Source: an uncultured Bacilli bacterium (lineage in GTDB: Bacteria > Bacillota_I > Bacilli_A > RF39 > UBA660). Taken from it: a stretch of DNA of 22,830 nt. Positions 1 through 7,805 of this stretch are shown piece after piece. Position numbers and translations under genes: made by a program. The DNA is taken from contig CAKOXP010000020.1 in NCBI GenBank assembly GCA_934130175.1, positions 1-22,830 on the forward strand, written 5' to 3'. The first letter of the stretch is position 1. The number at the start of each line of letters is the position of its first letter. The notes below the pieces were generated by a model that worked only from the letters and a program-made list of their open reading frames with translations, searched no databases and had not been told where the DNA came from.

Positions 1-3
1 TTT

Positions 4-110
4 TCTTGGTAACGATAGCAAGTGGGGTACACCTGTTCCCATCCCGAACACAGAAGTTAAGCCACTTAACGCCGACAATAGTGTATGCGAAGATAGGAAG
101 TTGCCAAGAA
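4..110 (+). rRNA. rrf: 5S ribosomal RNA
   Basis: The segment holds the conserved 5S core (CCCATCCCGAACACAGAAG at about 38-56, then TTAAGCCACTTAACGCC). The two ends (TCTTGG near 4-9 and CCAAGA near 104-109) pair to form helix I. This component of the large ribosomal subunit is probably the last gene of an rRNA operon whose 16S and 23S genes lie left of the window. The ends are set by the helix I pairing and may be off by one or two bases. Confidence 0.95.
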
Positions 111-118
111 TTTTTTTT
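104..118 (+). terminator. Probable end of rRNA operon transcription
   Basis: The 3' strand of 5S helix I is followed directly by eight T residues at 111-118. The helix plus U-tract could end the rRNA operon transcript, or the T run may be only part of a processing region. No separate hairpin is seen before the next gene. Confidence 0.45.
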
Positions 119-149
119 GTTATAAAGTGTATAATTGCACAAAAAGCAG

Positions 150-177
150 TTGTATAACTTTTTTTTTTTGGTATAAT
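150..177 (+). promoter_or_regulatory. Probable promoter of the tsaEB-rimI-tsaD operon
   Basis: TATAAT at 172-177 is preceded 16 bp upstream by TTGTAT at 150-155, with a long T tract (159-168) in between. The start codon of tsaE lies only 19 bp below the -10 box, and a GGGTGAT ribosome binding site sits at 184-190, so the 5' leader would be very short. Confidence 0.6.
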
Positions 178-195
178 AATAACTGGGTGATATAG

Positions 196-654
196 ATGAA
201 TTATAAAATTACAACATATTCAGAAAATGAAACAATAGAATTAGCTGAAAATATCGAATCTGAAAAATTTCCTAATATGGTAATTTGTTTAGAAGGAGAT
301 TTAGGAAGTGGTAAAACAGTATTTACAAAGGGTTTTGCACAAGCTATGGAAATAGATGAAGAAGTTACTTCTCCAACATTTAATATAATTAAAGAATATA
401 CTACTGGCGAGATGCCTTTATATCATATGGATGTTTATCGCTTAGATGGTAGAGTAGAAGAATTAGGTATTGAGGAGTACTATACTAAAAAAGGTGTAAC
501 AATAATTGAGTGGGCAGATATGATTCCAGATTATTTGCCAGAAAAGAGGTTAGACATTAGAATAAAAAATTCTGGCGAGGATGAAAATAAACGAACTTTT
601 ATAATTACACCACATGGTAAAAAATATGAAGATTTATGCGAGGCTGTATTATGA
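196..654 (+). CDS. tsaE: TsaE, ATPase of the tRNA t6A modification system
   Basis: TsaE is the small P-loop ATPase that works with TsaB and TsaD to put threonylcarbamoyl on A37 of ANN-decoding tRNAs. Visible motifs are the Walker A GDLGSGKT at about residues 34-41, the SPTFNIIKEY block at about 59-68, HMDVYRL at about 77-83 and IEWAD near 105. At 152 residues it has the usual family length. The start has a GGGTGAT ribosome binding site 5 bp upstream. The stop TGA overlaps the ATG of tsaB (ATGA), which indicates translational coupling, and all four genes of this operon are consistent with the t6A pathway. Use of TGA as the stop argues against a mycoplasma genetic code here. Confidence 0.95.
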   Translation: MNYKITTYSENETIELAENIESEKFPNMVICLEGDLGSGKTVFTKGFAQAMEIDEEVTSPTFNIIKEYTTGEMPLYHMDVYRLDGRVEELGIEEYYTKKGVTIIEWADMIPDYLPEKRLDIRIKNSGEDENKRTFIITPHGKKYEDLCEAVL

Positions 655-1271
655 GAGTTTTATATATAGATACTTCTTCTAGTTATCTATATGCAGGAAT
701 AGTTGAAAATAAGAAATTATTGTGTTCTGTGAAAGAGAAATTAGGGCAAGAACTATCTTGCCTTGCTTTGCCTAGAATAGCAGATATGTTTTCTAAAACT
801 AGTTTAGTACCTAATGATATTAATAAAATTATTGTTGTAGATGGCCCAGGTTCATTTACAGGTATTAGGGTAGGATTAACGATTGCAAAAGTTTATGCTT
901 GGAGTTTATCTATTCCAATAACAACTATTACAAGTTTGGAAGCTATGTCAACATCAGTAAAATCTGATGGAGTAAAGGTTCCCGTAATTGATGCACGTAG
1001 AAATTATTCTTATGCTGCTATATATAATCACGATGATTGTTTGATGAAACCTCAACATATAAGTAATGAAATACTTACAAAAAAACTGGATGAGCTTTCA
1101 GAATATATAATAATAACTAATGACGAAACAAATTTAAATGGCAAAAAGTGTAATTATGATCCTGATATAGAGTCTATTGTTAATAAATATGTCGATAAAG
1201 CAGAGGTTAATCCTCATCTTGTTAATCCTGAATATTTAAAATTAACAGAAGCAGAAGAAAGTAGGATGTAA
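651..1271 (+). CDS. tsaB: TsaB, scaffold subunit of the t6A threonylcarbamoyl transferase complex
   Basis: TsaB is the inactive ASKHA-fold partner that dimerises with TsaD. The N-terminal RVLYIDTSSS strand, the VDGPGSFTGIRVG loop (about residues 65-77) and the VIDARRNYSYAAIY segment are typical. The ATG at 651 is preferred over an in-frame ATG at 636 because GAGG at 640-643 lies 7 bp upstream and because it creates the common 4-base ATGA overlap with tsaE. The product of 206 residues is on the short side for the family. The gene shares one base with the next gene (TAATG). Confidence 0.92.
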   Translation: MRVLYIDTSSSYLYAGIVENKKLLCSVKEKLGQELSCLALPRIADMFSKTSLVPNDINKIIVVDGPGSFTGIRVGLTIAKVYAWSLSIPITTITSLEAMSTSVKSDGVKVPVIDARRNYSYAAIYNHDDCLMKPQHISNEILTKKLDELSEYIIITNDETNLNGKKCNYDPDIESIVNKYVDKAEVNPHLVNPEYLKLTEAEESRM

Positions 1272-1675
1272 TGATAAGAGAATTATCATTAAATGATTTT
1301 GTAAATTATAAAACCAATTTGTTAACTTTTAAAGAAATTGAAAATGAATTAAAAGCTAATCCGTTTGGACATTTTTTAGTTTATATTGAACAGAAAAACA
1401 ATATTATAGGTTATCTTTATTATAGTGATATTTACGAAAGAGCTGAAATTAATCAAATAGAAGTAGAAGTTTTCCACAGAAACTGTGGAATAGCAACAAA
1501 ATTATTACAAAATATGATTGAAACTGTGGAAAAAAATATTACTTTAGAAGTAAAAGTAACAAATAATTCTGCAATTCATCTATATAAAAAGTTTGGATTT
1601 TGTGAAACGGCAATCAGAAAAGGTTATTATCAAGGTATTGATGGTATTTTAATGGAAAGAAAAAATAATAATTAA
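1271..1675 (+). CDS. rimI: RimI-like GNAT N-acetyltransferase
   Basis: This is a GNAT-fold acetyltransferase of 134 residues. The acetyl-CoA-binding motif A has the form HRNCGIATKLLQ at about residues 69-80. The C-terminal motif contains NNSAIHLYKKFGF and a YY pair near 117-118, as in RimI, which acetylates the N-terminus of ribosomal protein S18. Placement between tsaB and tsaD is the classic tsaE-tsaB-rimI-tsaD order and is the main support for the RimI assignment. The actual substrate in this organism cannot be read from the sequence. It is translationally coupled to tsaB by a one-base overlap. Confidence 0.88.
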   Translation: MIRELSLNDFVNYKTNLLTFKEIENELKANPFGHFLVYIEQKNNIIGYLYYSDIYERAEINQIEVEVFHRNCGIATKLLQNMIETVEKNITLEVKVTNNSAIHLYKKFGFCETAIRKGYYQGIDGILMERKNNN

Positions 1676-1688
1676 AGAGAGTGGTATT

Positions 1689-2693
1689 ATGAAAGATATT
1701 TACATATTAGGAATAGAAAGTAGTTGTGATGAAACTAGTGTTTCTATAGTTAAAAATGGAAATTGCGATATATCAACAATAATTTCTTCACAGATAGATA
1801 TTCACAAATCATATGGTGGAGTTGTACCTGAAATTGCAAGTAGAGAACATGTTAAAAATATAACTTTTGTCATAGAAGAATGTTTAGAAAAAGCTAATAT
1901 GAAAATGGAAGATATTGATGCTATTGCATTTACATATGGACCCGGTCTTATAGGTTCATTATTGATTGGTCTTGAAGCAGCTAAAACTCTTTCTTTCATT
2001 TATAATAAACCTTTAATACCCATCCATCATATAGCAGGTCATATATATGCTAATAGTTTAGAAAAAGAAATGAAATTTCCTTTACTTGCACTAGTGGTAA
2101 GTGGAGGACATACTGAATTAGTTCTAATGAAGGATCATTTTAATTTTGAAAAGCTAGGTGGTACTTTGGATGATGCTATTGGTGAGTGTTATGATAAAGT
2201 GGCAAGAGTTTTGGGACTTGAGTATCCAGGAGGACCAAAAGTTGATAAATTAGCTCATATTGGAAAACCAACATATAAATTACCAGTACCATTACAAGAT
2301 GATAGTTATAACTTTTCTTTTAGTGGATTAAAGAGTGCTGTTATTAATTTGGATCACAAATATAAGCAAAAGGGTGAAGAAATAAATAAAGAAGATTTAG
2401 CAGCATCATTCCAAAAAGTTGCGATTTCGTCAATAGTTAATAAAACAAGAAAAGCTGTTAATGACTTTAATATTAAAAACTTAATAGTTGCTGGTGGAGT
2501 TGCTGCTAATAATGGTTTAAGAGAAGAAATCCAGAAGTTAAGTTCTGAATTAAACTTGGATGTAACTTTTCCAACTATGAAATATTGTACAGATAATGGA
2601 GCAATGATTGCAGCAGCAGGATATTATGCATATAAATTGGGTCGTAGAGGGGACTTATATTTAAATAGTAAATCTAGTGACAAATTAAATTAA
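1689..2693 (+). CDS. tsaD: TsaD, catalytic subunit of tRNA threonylcarbamoyl transfer
   Basis: TsaD transfers the threonylcarbamoyl group from the adenylate made by TsaC/Sua5 to A37 of tRNA. The protein opens with ILGIESSCDETS, has the metal-binding HHIAGH motif at about residues 111-116 and the GGHTEL segment (about 136-141), and ends with the nucleotide-binding VAGGVAANNGLR block (about 268-279) and a DNGAMIA motif. The length of 334 residues is normal. It is the last gene of the operon. A bidirectional terminator separates it from the convergent ABC permease 19 bp away. Confidence 0.96.
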   Translation: MKDIYILGIESSCDETSVSIVKNGNCDISTIISSQIDIHKSYGGVVPEIASREHVKNITFVIEECLEKANMKMEDIDAIAFTYGPGLIGSLLIGLEAAKTLSFIYNKPLIPIHHIAGHIYANSLEKEMKFPLLALVVSGGHTELVLMKDHFNFEKLGGTLDDAIGECYDKVARVLGLEYPGGPKVDKLAHIGKPTYKLPVPLQDDSYNFSFSGLKSAVINLDHKYKQKGEEINKEDLAASFQKVAISSIVNKTRKAVNDFNIKNLIVAGGVAANNGLREEIQKLSSELNLDVTFPTMKYCTDNGAMIAAAGYYAYKLGRRGDLYLNSKSSDKLN

Positions 2694-2727
2694 CAAAAAA
2701 AGGAGCTTATTTCTAGCTTCTTTTATT
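2694..2727. terminator. Bidirectional terminator between tsaD and the ABC permease
   Basis: An A-rich run leads into GGAGCT, a loop, then AGCTTC and a T-rich run, so the stem (with one G-U pair) has A residues on one side and T residues on the other. It can serve both tsaD on the plus strand and the convergent permease on the minus strand. The permease stop codon lies inside the stem. Confidence 0.7.
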
Positions 2728-3513
2728 TTTTATATAAATTTCAATCTTTTCAATTATGAAATACATAAGATAAGATATAATTCCTAAAATTATAACACTG
2801 GCTATTACTAGGTCAATATTAAATACCTGTGATCCATACATAATTAGATAACCTAATCCATTTTTTGATACAAGTAATTCTCCCATAATAACACCAATTA
2901 ATGACATTGATATATTAATTTTAAGAGCGCTTATAATATTTAAATAATTACTTGGAATGACAACCTTAGTTAGTATTTTAAATTTTGATGCTTTTAAGGA
3001 TTTTAATAGAATAATATAATTCTTATCTGTAGAAATAAAACTATTATAGATGTTTATTATCGTTATAAATGTATTAATCAACAGAGCCATAAATATAATA
3101 GAATTTGTACTTGCACCTACCCAAATAATAATTAATGGTCCTAAAGCAACTTTTGGTAATGAGTTTAGAATAGTTAGGTAAGGATCTATTATTTTAGAAA
3201 TTATTTTATTACTCCACAGAATAATTGCTGTAATCATTCCTACGATAGAGGCAATAAAAAAACTAATTAATACTTCATATAAAGTTACACCTATATGTTT
3301 TATTAAACTCCCATCTCTAAAGAGCTCTATAATTGTTTTAGTAGCCTTTATTGGACTAGAGGAAGTAAAACTATTAATTATTTTATAATCAGACAATAAT
3401 TCCCAAGCAATTAAGAACATTGAAATTATTAAAATTCTAAAAATAAATACAATTACTTTTTCTTTTCTTAACTTTTTTAAATATTTCTTATGTTCATCAC
3501 TATATGTGGACAT
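2713..3513 (-). CDS. ABC importer permease, SsuC/TauC/ThiX type
   Basis: This is an integral membrane subunit of 266 residues with about six hydrophobic segments. After a basic cytoplasmic N-terminus the first helix lies at about 22-40 (IFRILIISMFLIAWELL). The binding-protein-dependent transport signature (EAA-type loop) lies around residues 160-190, with NSLPKVALGPLIIIWVG near 117-133, a segment typical of nitrate/sulfonate/taurine/pyrimidine importers. The start has a GGAGGG ribosome binding site. The gene overlaps the ATPase gene by 14 bp and is the last gene of the importer operon. The substrate is not predictable from this subunit. With the binding protein gene broken, the permease probably has no functional partner while the element is integrated. 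Confidence 0.88.
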   Translation of the reverse strand: MSTYSDEHKKYLKKLRKEKVIVFIFRILIISMFLIAWELLSDYKIINSFTSSSPIKATKTIIELFRDGSLIKHIGVTLYEVLISFFIASIVGMITAIILWSNKIISKIIDPYLTILNSLPKVALGPLIIIWVGASTNSIIFMALLINTFITIINIYNSFISTDKNYIILLKSLKASKFKILTKVVIPSNYLNIISALKINISMSLIGVIMGELLVSKNGLGYLIMYGSQVFNIDLVIASVIILGIISYLMYFIIEKIEIYIKNKRS

Positions 3514-4249
3514 CTAAATCCCTCCAAATCTTGTCATAATAATCATTAAATTCTCTACATCTTCTGTTATTCATTGGAGTTGATTTGTTGGTTAGTTTAA
3601 TTTCATATATATTTTTAACGTTAGCTGGACGCTTACTTAGGACAATTACTTTATCAGACATACTGACAGCTTCTGCGATATCATGCGTCACCATGATAGC
3701 AGTTTTTCCTTCTTTTTTAATGATCTTATAAATGTCATCACTAATAGCAAGTCTTGATTGATAATCTAGTGCTGACATTGGTTCATCTAAAAGTAAAATA
3801 TCTGGTTTTATTGCTAAAGTTCTAATCAAAGCAACTCTTTGTCTCATTCCACCAGATAAACTAGATGGATATTTATCCTTAAATTCATATAGACCATATG
3901 TTTTTAGCAACTCAATTACGTAGGCTTTACTTTCAGGATCTAATTTTTTAGTTACTTCAAGTCCAATAAGACAATTTTCTAAAATAGTCTTCCAAAAAAA
4001 TAAAGAATCATTCTGTAACATGTATCCAATAGTTAAATTCTTATCTTTTTCAATAATACCTGTTGATTTTTCTTCTAAATCGGATAGAATCGAAAGAATA
4101 GTTGATTTTCCACAACCACTTGGTCCTACAATAGAGATAAATTCTTTTTCATAAACATCTAAATTGATATCATCTAATGCTTTTACTTCTCCTTTTTTAT
4201 CATGATAGCTTTTTGATAAATTTTTAATCGTTAGGATTTTCTTTTTCAT
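3500..4249 (-). CDS. ABC importer ATP-binding protein, SsuB/TauB/ThiZ type
   Basis: This is the cytoplasmic ATPase subunit, 249 residues from the chosen start. Visible motifs are Walker A GPSGCGKST (about 42-50), the Q-loop YMLQND, the ABC signature LSGGMRQR, Walker B ILLLDEP, a D-loop SALD and the switch histidine in VTHD. The start at 4249 (MKKKILTIKN) is chosen over an in-frame upstream ATG at 4315 because GGAGGAAA sits just upstream and because family members begin here. It follows the binding-protein gene after a terminator-like hairpin and overlaps the permease. The ATPase and permease frames look intact although their binding protein is interrupted. Confidence 0.9.
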   Translation of the reverse strand: MKKKILTIKNLSKSYHDKKGEVKALDDINLDVYEKEFISIVGPSGCGKSTILSILSDLEEKSTGIIEKDKNLTIGYMLQNDSLFFWKTILENCLIGLEVTKKLDPESKAYVIELLKTYGLYEFKDKYPSSLSGGMRQRVALIRTLAIKPDILLLDEPMSALDYQSRLAISDDIYKIIKKEGKTAIMVTHDIAEAVSMSDKVIVLSKRPANVKNIYEIKLTNKSTPMNNRRCREFNDYYDKIWRDLDVHI

Positions 4250-4315
4250 GATGTTTCCTCCTAGATAGTTTATTTTATGAAGAAATATTTTATTTGGTAA
4301 TGACAAATTAATCAT

Positions 4316-4344
4316 TCAAAAATAGAAACACGAGGTTTCTATTT
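4316..4344 (-). terminator. Hairpin between binding-protein gene and ATPase gene
   Basis: AAATAGAAAC (4320-4329) and GTTTCTATTT (4335-4344) form a 10-bp perfect stem with a 5-base loop. On the minus strand it is followed by a run of T residues. It overlaps the stop codon of the binding-protein gene. A partial terminator here would give more binding protein than ATPase and permease, a common arrangement in ABC importer operons. Confidence 0.65.
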
Positions 4345-4749
4345 ATTATCAGTTTGATACATTAATTTATCATATGAAACTTTTTCTGTTAAAACACCAT
4401 TATCAATCATTATATCTTGTAAGTGATTAAATGATTTTTCACTAAACTTAGTTGTTTTTGGCCATGTATCTGCTTCTCTATATCTTTTTACAGCACTTTC
4501 CAAATCGTTCAAAGAAGTATCAGGGAATTGTTTTAAAATAGTTTTAGCAACTTCTTTATCAGAATGATTTTTAACATAATCTAATCCTTTTTGAATGGCT
4601 TTTTCAAAATTCTTAATTAACTCTTTATTGTTATTAATGTAACTTATTCTTGCAGAATAAGAAGTATATGGAACGACACCACCAAGTTCACCAACACTTG
4701 CAACTACATGTCCATAACCTTGTTTTTCAATAGATGTTGCATTAGGTTC
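4339..4749 (-). pseudogene. 3' fragment of ABC substrate-binding protein gene (interrupted)
   Basis: Read on the minus strand from 4749, this stretch is an open frame of 136 codons. It begins E-PNATSIEKQGYGHVVASVG and ends YQTDNK followed by TAG at 4339. It has no start codon or ribosome binding site of its own. It is the C-terminal lobe of an SsuA/NMT1-type binding protein whose N-terminal part lies at 11947-12543. Joining the two halves at the GAAC core gives an uninterrupted protein of 334 residues in which TLFE runs into PNATSIEK, matching the family pattern FEP near this position. No stop or frameshift is present in the fragment, so the insertion looks recent or reversible. Confidence 0.9.
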
Positions 4750-4771
4750 TCTTAGTGCAAGAATAAGAAGT
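4736..4771. other. attL, left junction of the integrative element
   Basis: Host sequence up to GTTC (4746-4749) is followed by element sequence starting with T and the 11-bp arm CTTAGTGCAAG (4751-4761), then a symmetric GAAGT block at 4767-4771. The GTTC core is repeated at 11946-11949. The element arm is the inverted partner of CTTACACTAAG at 11936-11946. Confidence 0.85.
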
Positions 4772-4813
4772 TGCTAATATTGTTCAAAATAAATTTCCAT
4801 ATAAAATACTGCG

Positions 4814-4840
4814 AAAGTTGAGGAAAACTCAACTTTTTTT
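4814..4840 (+). terminator. Terminator just inside the left end of the element
   Basis: AAAGTTGAG (4814-4822), a GAAAA loop and CTCAACTTT (4828-4836) form a 9-bp perfect stem that ends in a seven-base T run. In the integrated state it blocks rightward read-through into the element. In the circular form it would lie directly after the integrase gene and end its transcript. Confidence 0.85.
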
Positions 4841-4915
4841 AATGTAATGTTAATAAATAGATTATATTTTATGATATACTATATAAAATGAAATCTTATT
4901 CAATGGGGTGATATT

Positions 4916-6076
4916 ATGAATGAGAAGTTATTTGCTAATAAAGAAATCTTAAAATGGGCAAGAGAATCAATGCATATTACCTTGGCTCAAGCTTCATCCA
5001 AGTTAAATATTGATATTACTATATTAAAGGATATAGAAGAAGGAAAAGAACCTATATCTTACTCTAATTTAGAAAAAATGGCAAAATTGTATGGAAGACC
5101 TATAGCTTTGTTTTTCTTTAGTAGAATTCCAGAAGAACCAACACCTGTAAAACAATTTAGAACCTTACCAGATGTAGCCTTCTATGAATTTGATCCAAAT
5201 ATGTATAAATTATTTAGAAAAGCTTTAATTATGCAATTAAATGTTAAAGAGTTAAACGATAATATTTCAACTTTTAATAATGTACAAATTAAATTAGATG
5301 AAAATAACATTAAGAAATCATGTGAATTAGTAAGAACTTTATTAGAAATAAATATAAATATGCAGAAAAAAAAGAACGATATAGCAAAATCTTTAGAAAT
5401 GTGGAGAGAAGCTTTTGAAAAAATAGGAATTTCAGTTTTTAAAGATTCATTTCAAAATGATTCATATTCTGGATTTTGCATATATGATAAAGATTTTCCG
5501 GTTATTTTAATTAATAATAACTTAAGTAAAAACAGACAATTGTTTACTATGTTTCACGAATTATCACATATATTATTCAAAACTAGCGGAATAGACATAG
5601 AAAATGATGAAGCTATAAATGATAATATAAATAATTATGTAGATAAAAATATTGAACAATTCTGTAATAAATTTGCAGGTGAATTTTTAGTTCCTACTGA
5701 TGATTTTTTAAATGAATATCATGTATTGAAAGAAACAGATACTGATATTGAAGAAATATGCAAAAAATTATCAAAATTATATACAGTAAGTAAAGAAGTA
5801 ATATTAAGGAAAATAGTAGATAACAATCTATATTCATCAAATATTTATAATATTCTTGTAAATAAGTGGAATGAAGAATTAGAAAATATTCCTAAACGAA
5901 AACCAATGGGAAATTTCTATTCTAATAAATTTGCTTATTTAGGTAAAAATTATGTATCGATAGTTTTAAAAAATTACTATAATCATTCAATAAATGCGTC
6001 ACAAGCATCAAGTTATTTGATGTTAAAACCTAAAAACTTCAATGAATTTTCTAACAGATTTAGGGGTGTAATGTAA
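4916..6076 (+). CDS. XRE-family regulator fused to ImmA/IrrE metallopeptidase, probable antitoxin
   Basis: This 386-residue protein has an N-terminal XRE helix-turn-helix (about residues 10-62, ending in the usual LYGRPIALFFF). A Zn-peptidase domain of the ImmA/IrrE (DUF955) family follows, with HELSH at 214-218 and a probable third ligand E247 in EQFCNKFAGEFLVP. Such COG2856 proteins regulate element excision (ImmA of ICEBs1 cleaves its repressor) or act as antitoxin-type partners of PIN-like toxins. A GGGGTGAT ribosome binding site precedes the start and TATACT (4875-4880) may be the -10 box. The stop overlaps the next start (TAATG), so the two genes are coupled. I infer that it represses its own operon and neutralises the downstream protein. 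Whether the peptidase also controls the integrase is unknown. Confidence 0.88.
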   Translation: MNEKLFANKEILKWARESMHITLAQASSKLNIDITILKDIEEGKEPISYSNLEKMAKLYGRPIALFFFSRIPEEPTPVKQFRTLPDVAFYEFDPNMYKLFRKALIMQLNVKELNDNISTFNNVQIKLDENNIKKSCELVRTLLEININMQKKKNDIAKSLEMWREAFEKIGISVFKDSFQNDSYSGFCIYDKDFPVILINNNLSKNRQLFTMFHELSHILFKTSGIDIENDEAINDNINNYVDKNIEQFCNKFAGEFLVPTDDFLNEYHVLKETDTDIEEICKKLSKLYTVSKEVILRKIVDNNLYSSNIYNILVNKWNEELENIPKRKPMGNFYSNKFAYLGKNYVSIVLKNYYNHSINASQASSYLMLKPKNFNEFSNRFRGVM

Positions 6077-6540
6077 TGTACGTATTTGACACAGGGGCGT
6101 TTATCCATTTGTTCAAGTTTTATTATACTGAGACATTTGAAAGCTTATGGAAAAAATTTGATGAATTAGTAAAAGATGGAAAAATAATTTCAGTTATGGA
6201 AGTTAGAAGAGAACTAGAGAATCATGGTGATGATTTAGCTGAATGGGTAAAAAATCATACTGAAATATTTTTAAAACCAAATCAAGATGAAGTTAATGTT
6301 GTGGCGCATATTTATTCAAATTTAAATTTTGAACATAATATAAAGAAACAGGATAAGATGCAGTATTGCAATGAAGCAGATCCATTTGTAGTTGCGAAAG
6401 CAAAAGTAATGGGATATAAAGTTGTATCTACCGAAGTTTATAAAAATGGTGGTGCCAAGGTTCCTAATTTATGTGAATATGAGGGTGTACAGCATTTATC
6501 TGTTCAAGATTTTATGAATGAAGAAAATTGGAAATTTTAA
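6076..6540 (+). CDS. PIN-like DUF4411 protein, probable toxin
   Basis: This is a 154-residue PIN-like domain protein. Candidate catalytic acids occur in the expected order: D5 in VFDTGAF, E42 and E46 in MEVRRELE, D102 in NEADPFVVAKA and E120 in STEV, the position usually held by Asp or Glu in PIN nucleases. DUF4411 proteins commonly sit directly after an XRE-ImmA/IrrE gene, as here with a one-base overlap, and this pairing has been proposed as a type II toxin-antitoxin system. The likely role is RNA cleavage when not neutralised, which would help keep the element in the population. Activity and target are not shown by the sequence. A terminator follows at once. Confidence 0.82.
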   Translation: MYVFDTGAFIHLFKFYYTETFESLWKKFDELVKDGKIISVMEVRRELENHGDDLAEWVKNHTEIFLKPNQDEVNVVAHIYSNLNFEHNIKKQDKMQYCNEADPFVVAKAKVMGYKVVSTEVYKNGGAKVPNLCEYEGVQHLSVQDFMNEENWKF

Positions 6541-6546
6541 AATTTT

Positions 6547-6576
6547 AAAAAAGCTGATGAAAATCAACTTTTTTTT
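6547..6576 (+). terminator. Terminator of the toxin-antitoxin-like operon
   Basis: AAGCTGAT (6551-6558), a GAAA tetraloop and ATCAACTT (6563-6570) form a stem with one mismatch, flanked by A residues upstream and six more T residues downstream. Confidence 0.75.
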
Positions 6577-6577
6577 A

Positions 6578-6606
6578 TATGCTTTTAGAAGTATTTAGTG
6601 TATAAT
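6578..6606 (+). promoter_or_regulatory. Probable promoter of the HD-domain gene
   Basis: A perfect TATAAT lies at 6601-6606, 25 bp before the start codon. The -35 region (TATGCT near 6578) is a poor match, so the promoter may be weak or activator dependent. GAGGTGG at 6620-6626 is the ribosome binding site. With the terminator at 6547-6576 this makes the HD gene a separate transcription unit from the toxin-antitoxin pair. Confidence 0.5.
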
Positions 6607-6630
6607 AGTCAGTACAAATGAGGTGGAATT

Positions 6631-7752
6631 ATGATTGATAATGAAAAGAAAAAAATTGAAAATGCAATTAATTTTTATATGTTAGCAAATAGATTAAAAT
6701 ATGCAACAACTGATAAAAAACAAAGTTTAGCCGATCAAGTTTATGGTTCTATGGTTTTAGCTACTGCAATTAATTCAGAATATAATATAGTAGACGAACA
6801 TAATCTAGGTACTGCTCTTAGAATGATATTATTCGGTACAATGGCAGAAGTTTTTTATGATGAAATGAGAGATTGTTTAAACGGATTGACTAGAGGGAGA
6901 ACATTTACAGTAGAAACATTTGAATATTTTGATCATTATAAGTGGGATGTTGGTAATTTTGCATTTAATTGTACAACGATAGAACATCAAATGAATTATT
7001 TTTTTGAAGAGTTTTTAGATGAAGAAAATATAACAACTGATAATGTTGAGGAGTTATATAATATTGCTAGAAATCATGGAATAACTGATAGCATTGGTAA
7101 TGATGAAAATAAAAATTTTGAAATATTTAGATTTTATTATTTAAATAGAGTTTTAAAACAAAAAGTAAGAAGTGGTTGGGATTCAACACATTGGAATATT
7201 TCTAATGAGAGAATTGAAAGAATTTCAGAACATTGTGTAGGAACTATCGCTTTAGCTATTGCATTAAAATCTGAATTTAAATTTGATATTGAATTAGATA
7301 AAGTAATTTCTATTTTATGTGTTCATGAGGTTGGTGAAATTAAAATTGGAGATATTACTCCTTTTGATAATATAACACCAGAACAAAAACAAGAAATTGA
7401 ACATAAAGCAATAATTGAAGTAATTGGTAATTTATCAAATAAAGATAATATTATTAATTCAATTTTTGAATTTGACAAAAGAGAAACAAATGAAGCTAAA
7501 TTTGCTCACTATTGTGATAAATTAGAAGCTGATATACAAGCTAAAGTATATCAAGATATGGGATGTCATCATCCTCTTACAGAACAGCAAAATAATGTAG
7601 TATTCAAAAGTGAAAGAGTTCAAAAAATGGTACAAGAAGGAGCAACTACTGCTTTTGATATATGGTATGAATGGGATAAGCCCATTTACACAGAAGAACC
7701 GGTATTTACTAAGGTTCTAAAATATGTAAAGGATAATAATATTAAAAATTAA
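6631..7752 (+). CDS. HD-domain phosphohydrolase-like protein with degenerate duplicated N-terminal half
   Basis: This is a 373-residue soluble protein. The C-terminal half (about 180-310) looks like a YfbR/HDDC2-type HD domain: H201 in ISEHCVGT, H232-E233 in CVHEVGEIKIGDITPFD where most relatives have HD, and D296 in HYCDKLEAD. The N-terminal half (about 31-75) has the same helix pattern (LADQVYGSMVLATAINSE against ISEHCVGTIALAIALKSE) but lacks the histidines, so it appears to be an inactive copy. YfbR-like enzymes remove phosphate from deoxynucleoside monophosphates. By analogy this protein may act on nucleotides, but the substrate is not known. It has its own promoter and is followed 53 bp later by an unrecognised gene, probably co-transcribed. 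As cargo of a mobile element it could serve in phage defence by changing nucleotide pools. That is a hypothesis. Confidence 0.72.
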   Translation: MIDNEKKKIENAINFYMLANRLKYATTDKKQSLADQVYGSMVLATAINSEYNIVDEHNLGTALRMILFGTMAEVFYDEMRDCLNGLTRGRTFTVETFEYFDHYKWDVGNFAFNCTTIEHQMNYFFEEFLDEENITTDNVEELYNIARNHGITDSIGNDENKNFEIFRFYYLNRVLKQKVRSGWDSTHWNISNERIERISEHCVGTIALAIALKSEFKFDIELDKVISILCVHEVGEIKIGDITPFDNITPEQKQEIEHKAIIEVIGNLSNKDNIINSIFEFDKRETNEAKFAHYCDKLEADIQAKVYQDMGCHHPLTEQQNNVVFKSERVQKMVQEGATTAFDIWYEWDKPIYTEEPVFTKVLKYVKDNNIKN

Positions 7753-7805
7753 TTAAGGTTGTATTGGAAATGATTGTTTATAGAATGTATGCGAGGTGAT
7801 GATAT

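Noticed and set aside
1802..1999. Minus-strand ORF inside tsaD, and similar antisense ORFs at 12914-13126, 15275-15466, 18188-18385, 22112-22354 and 22448-22687.
   Set aside because: They lie opposite clear coding sequence, lack ribosome binding sites and have no recognisable protein pattern.
4339..4749. Treating the minus-strand stretch left of the element as plain non-coding DNA, because it has no start codon.
   Set aside because: Its reading frame is open for 136 codons, ends at a stop overlapping a terminator, and joins exactly to the N-terminal fragment at 11947-12543.
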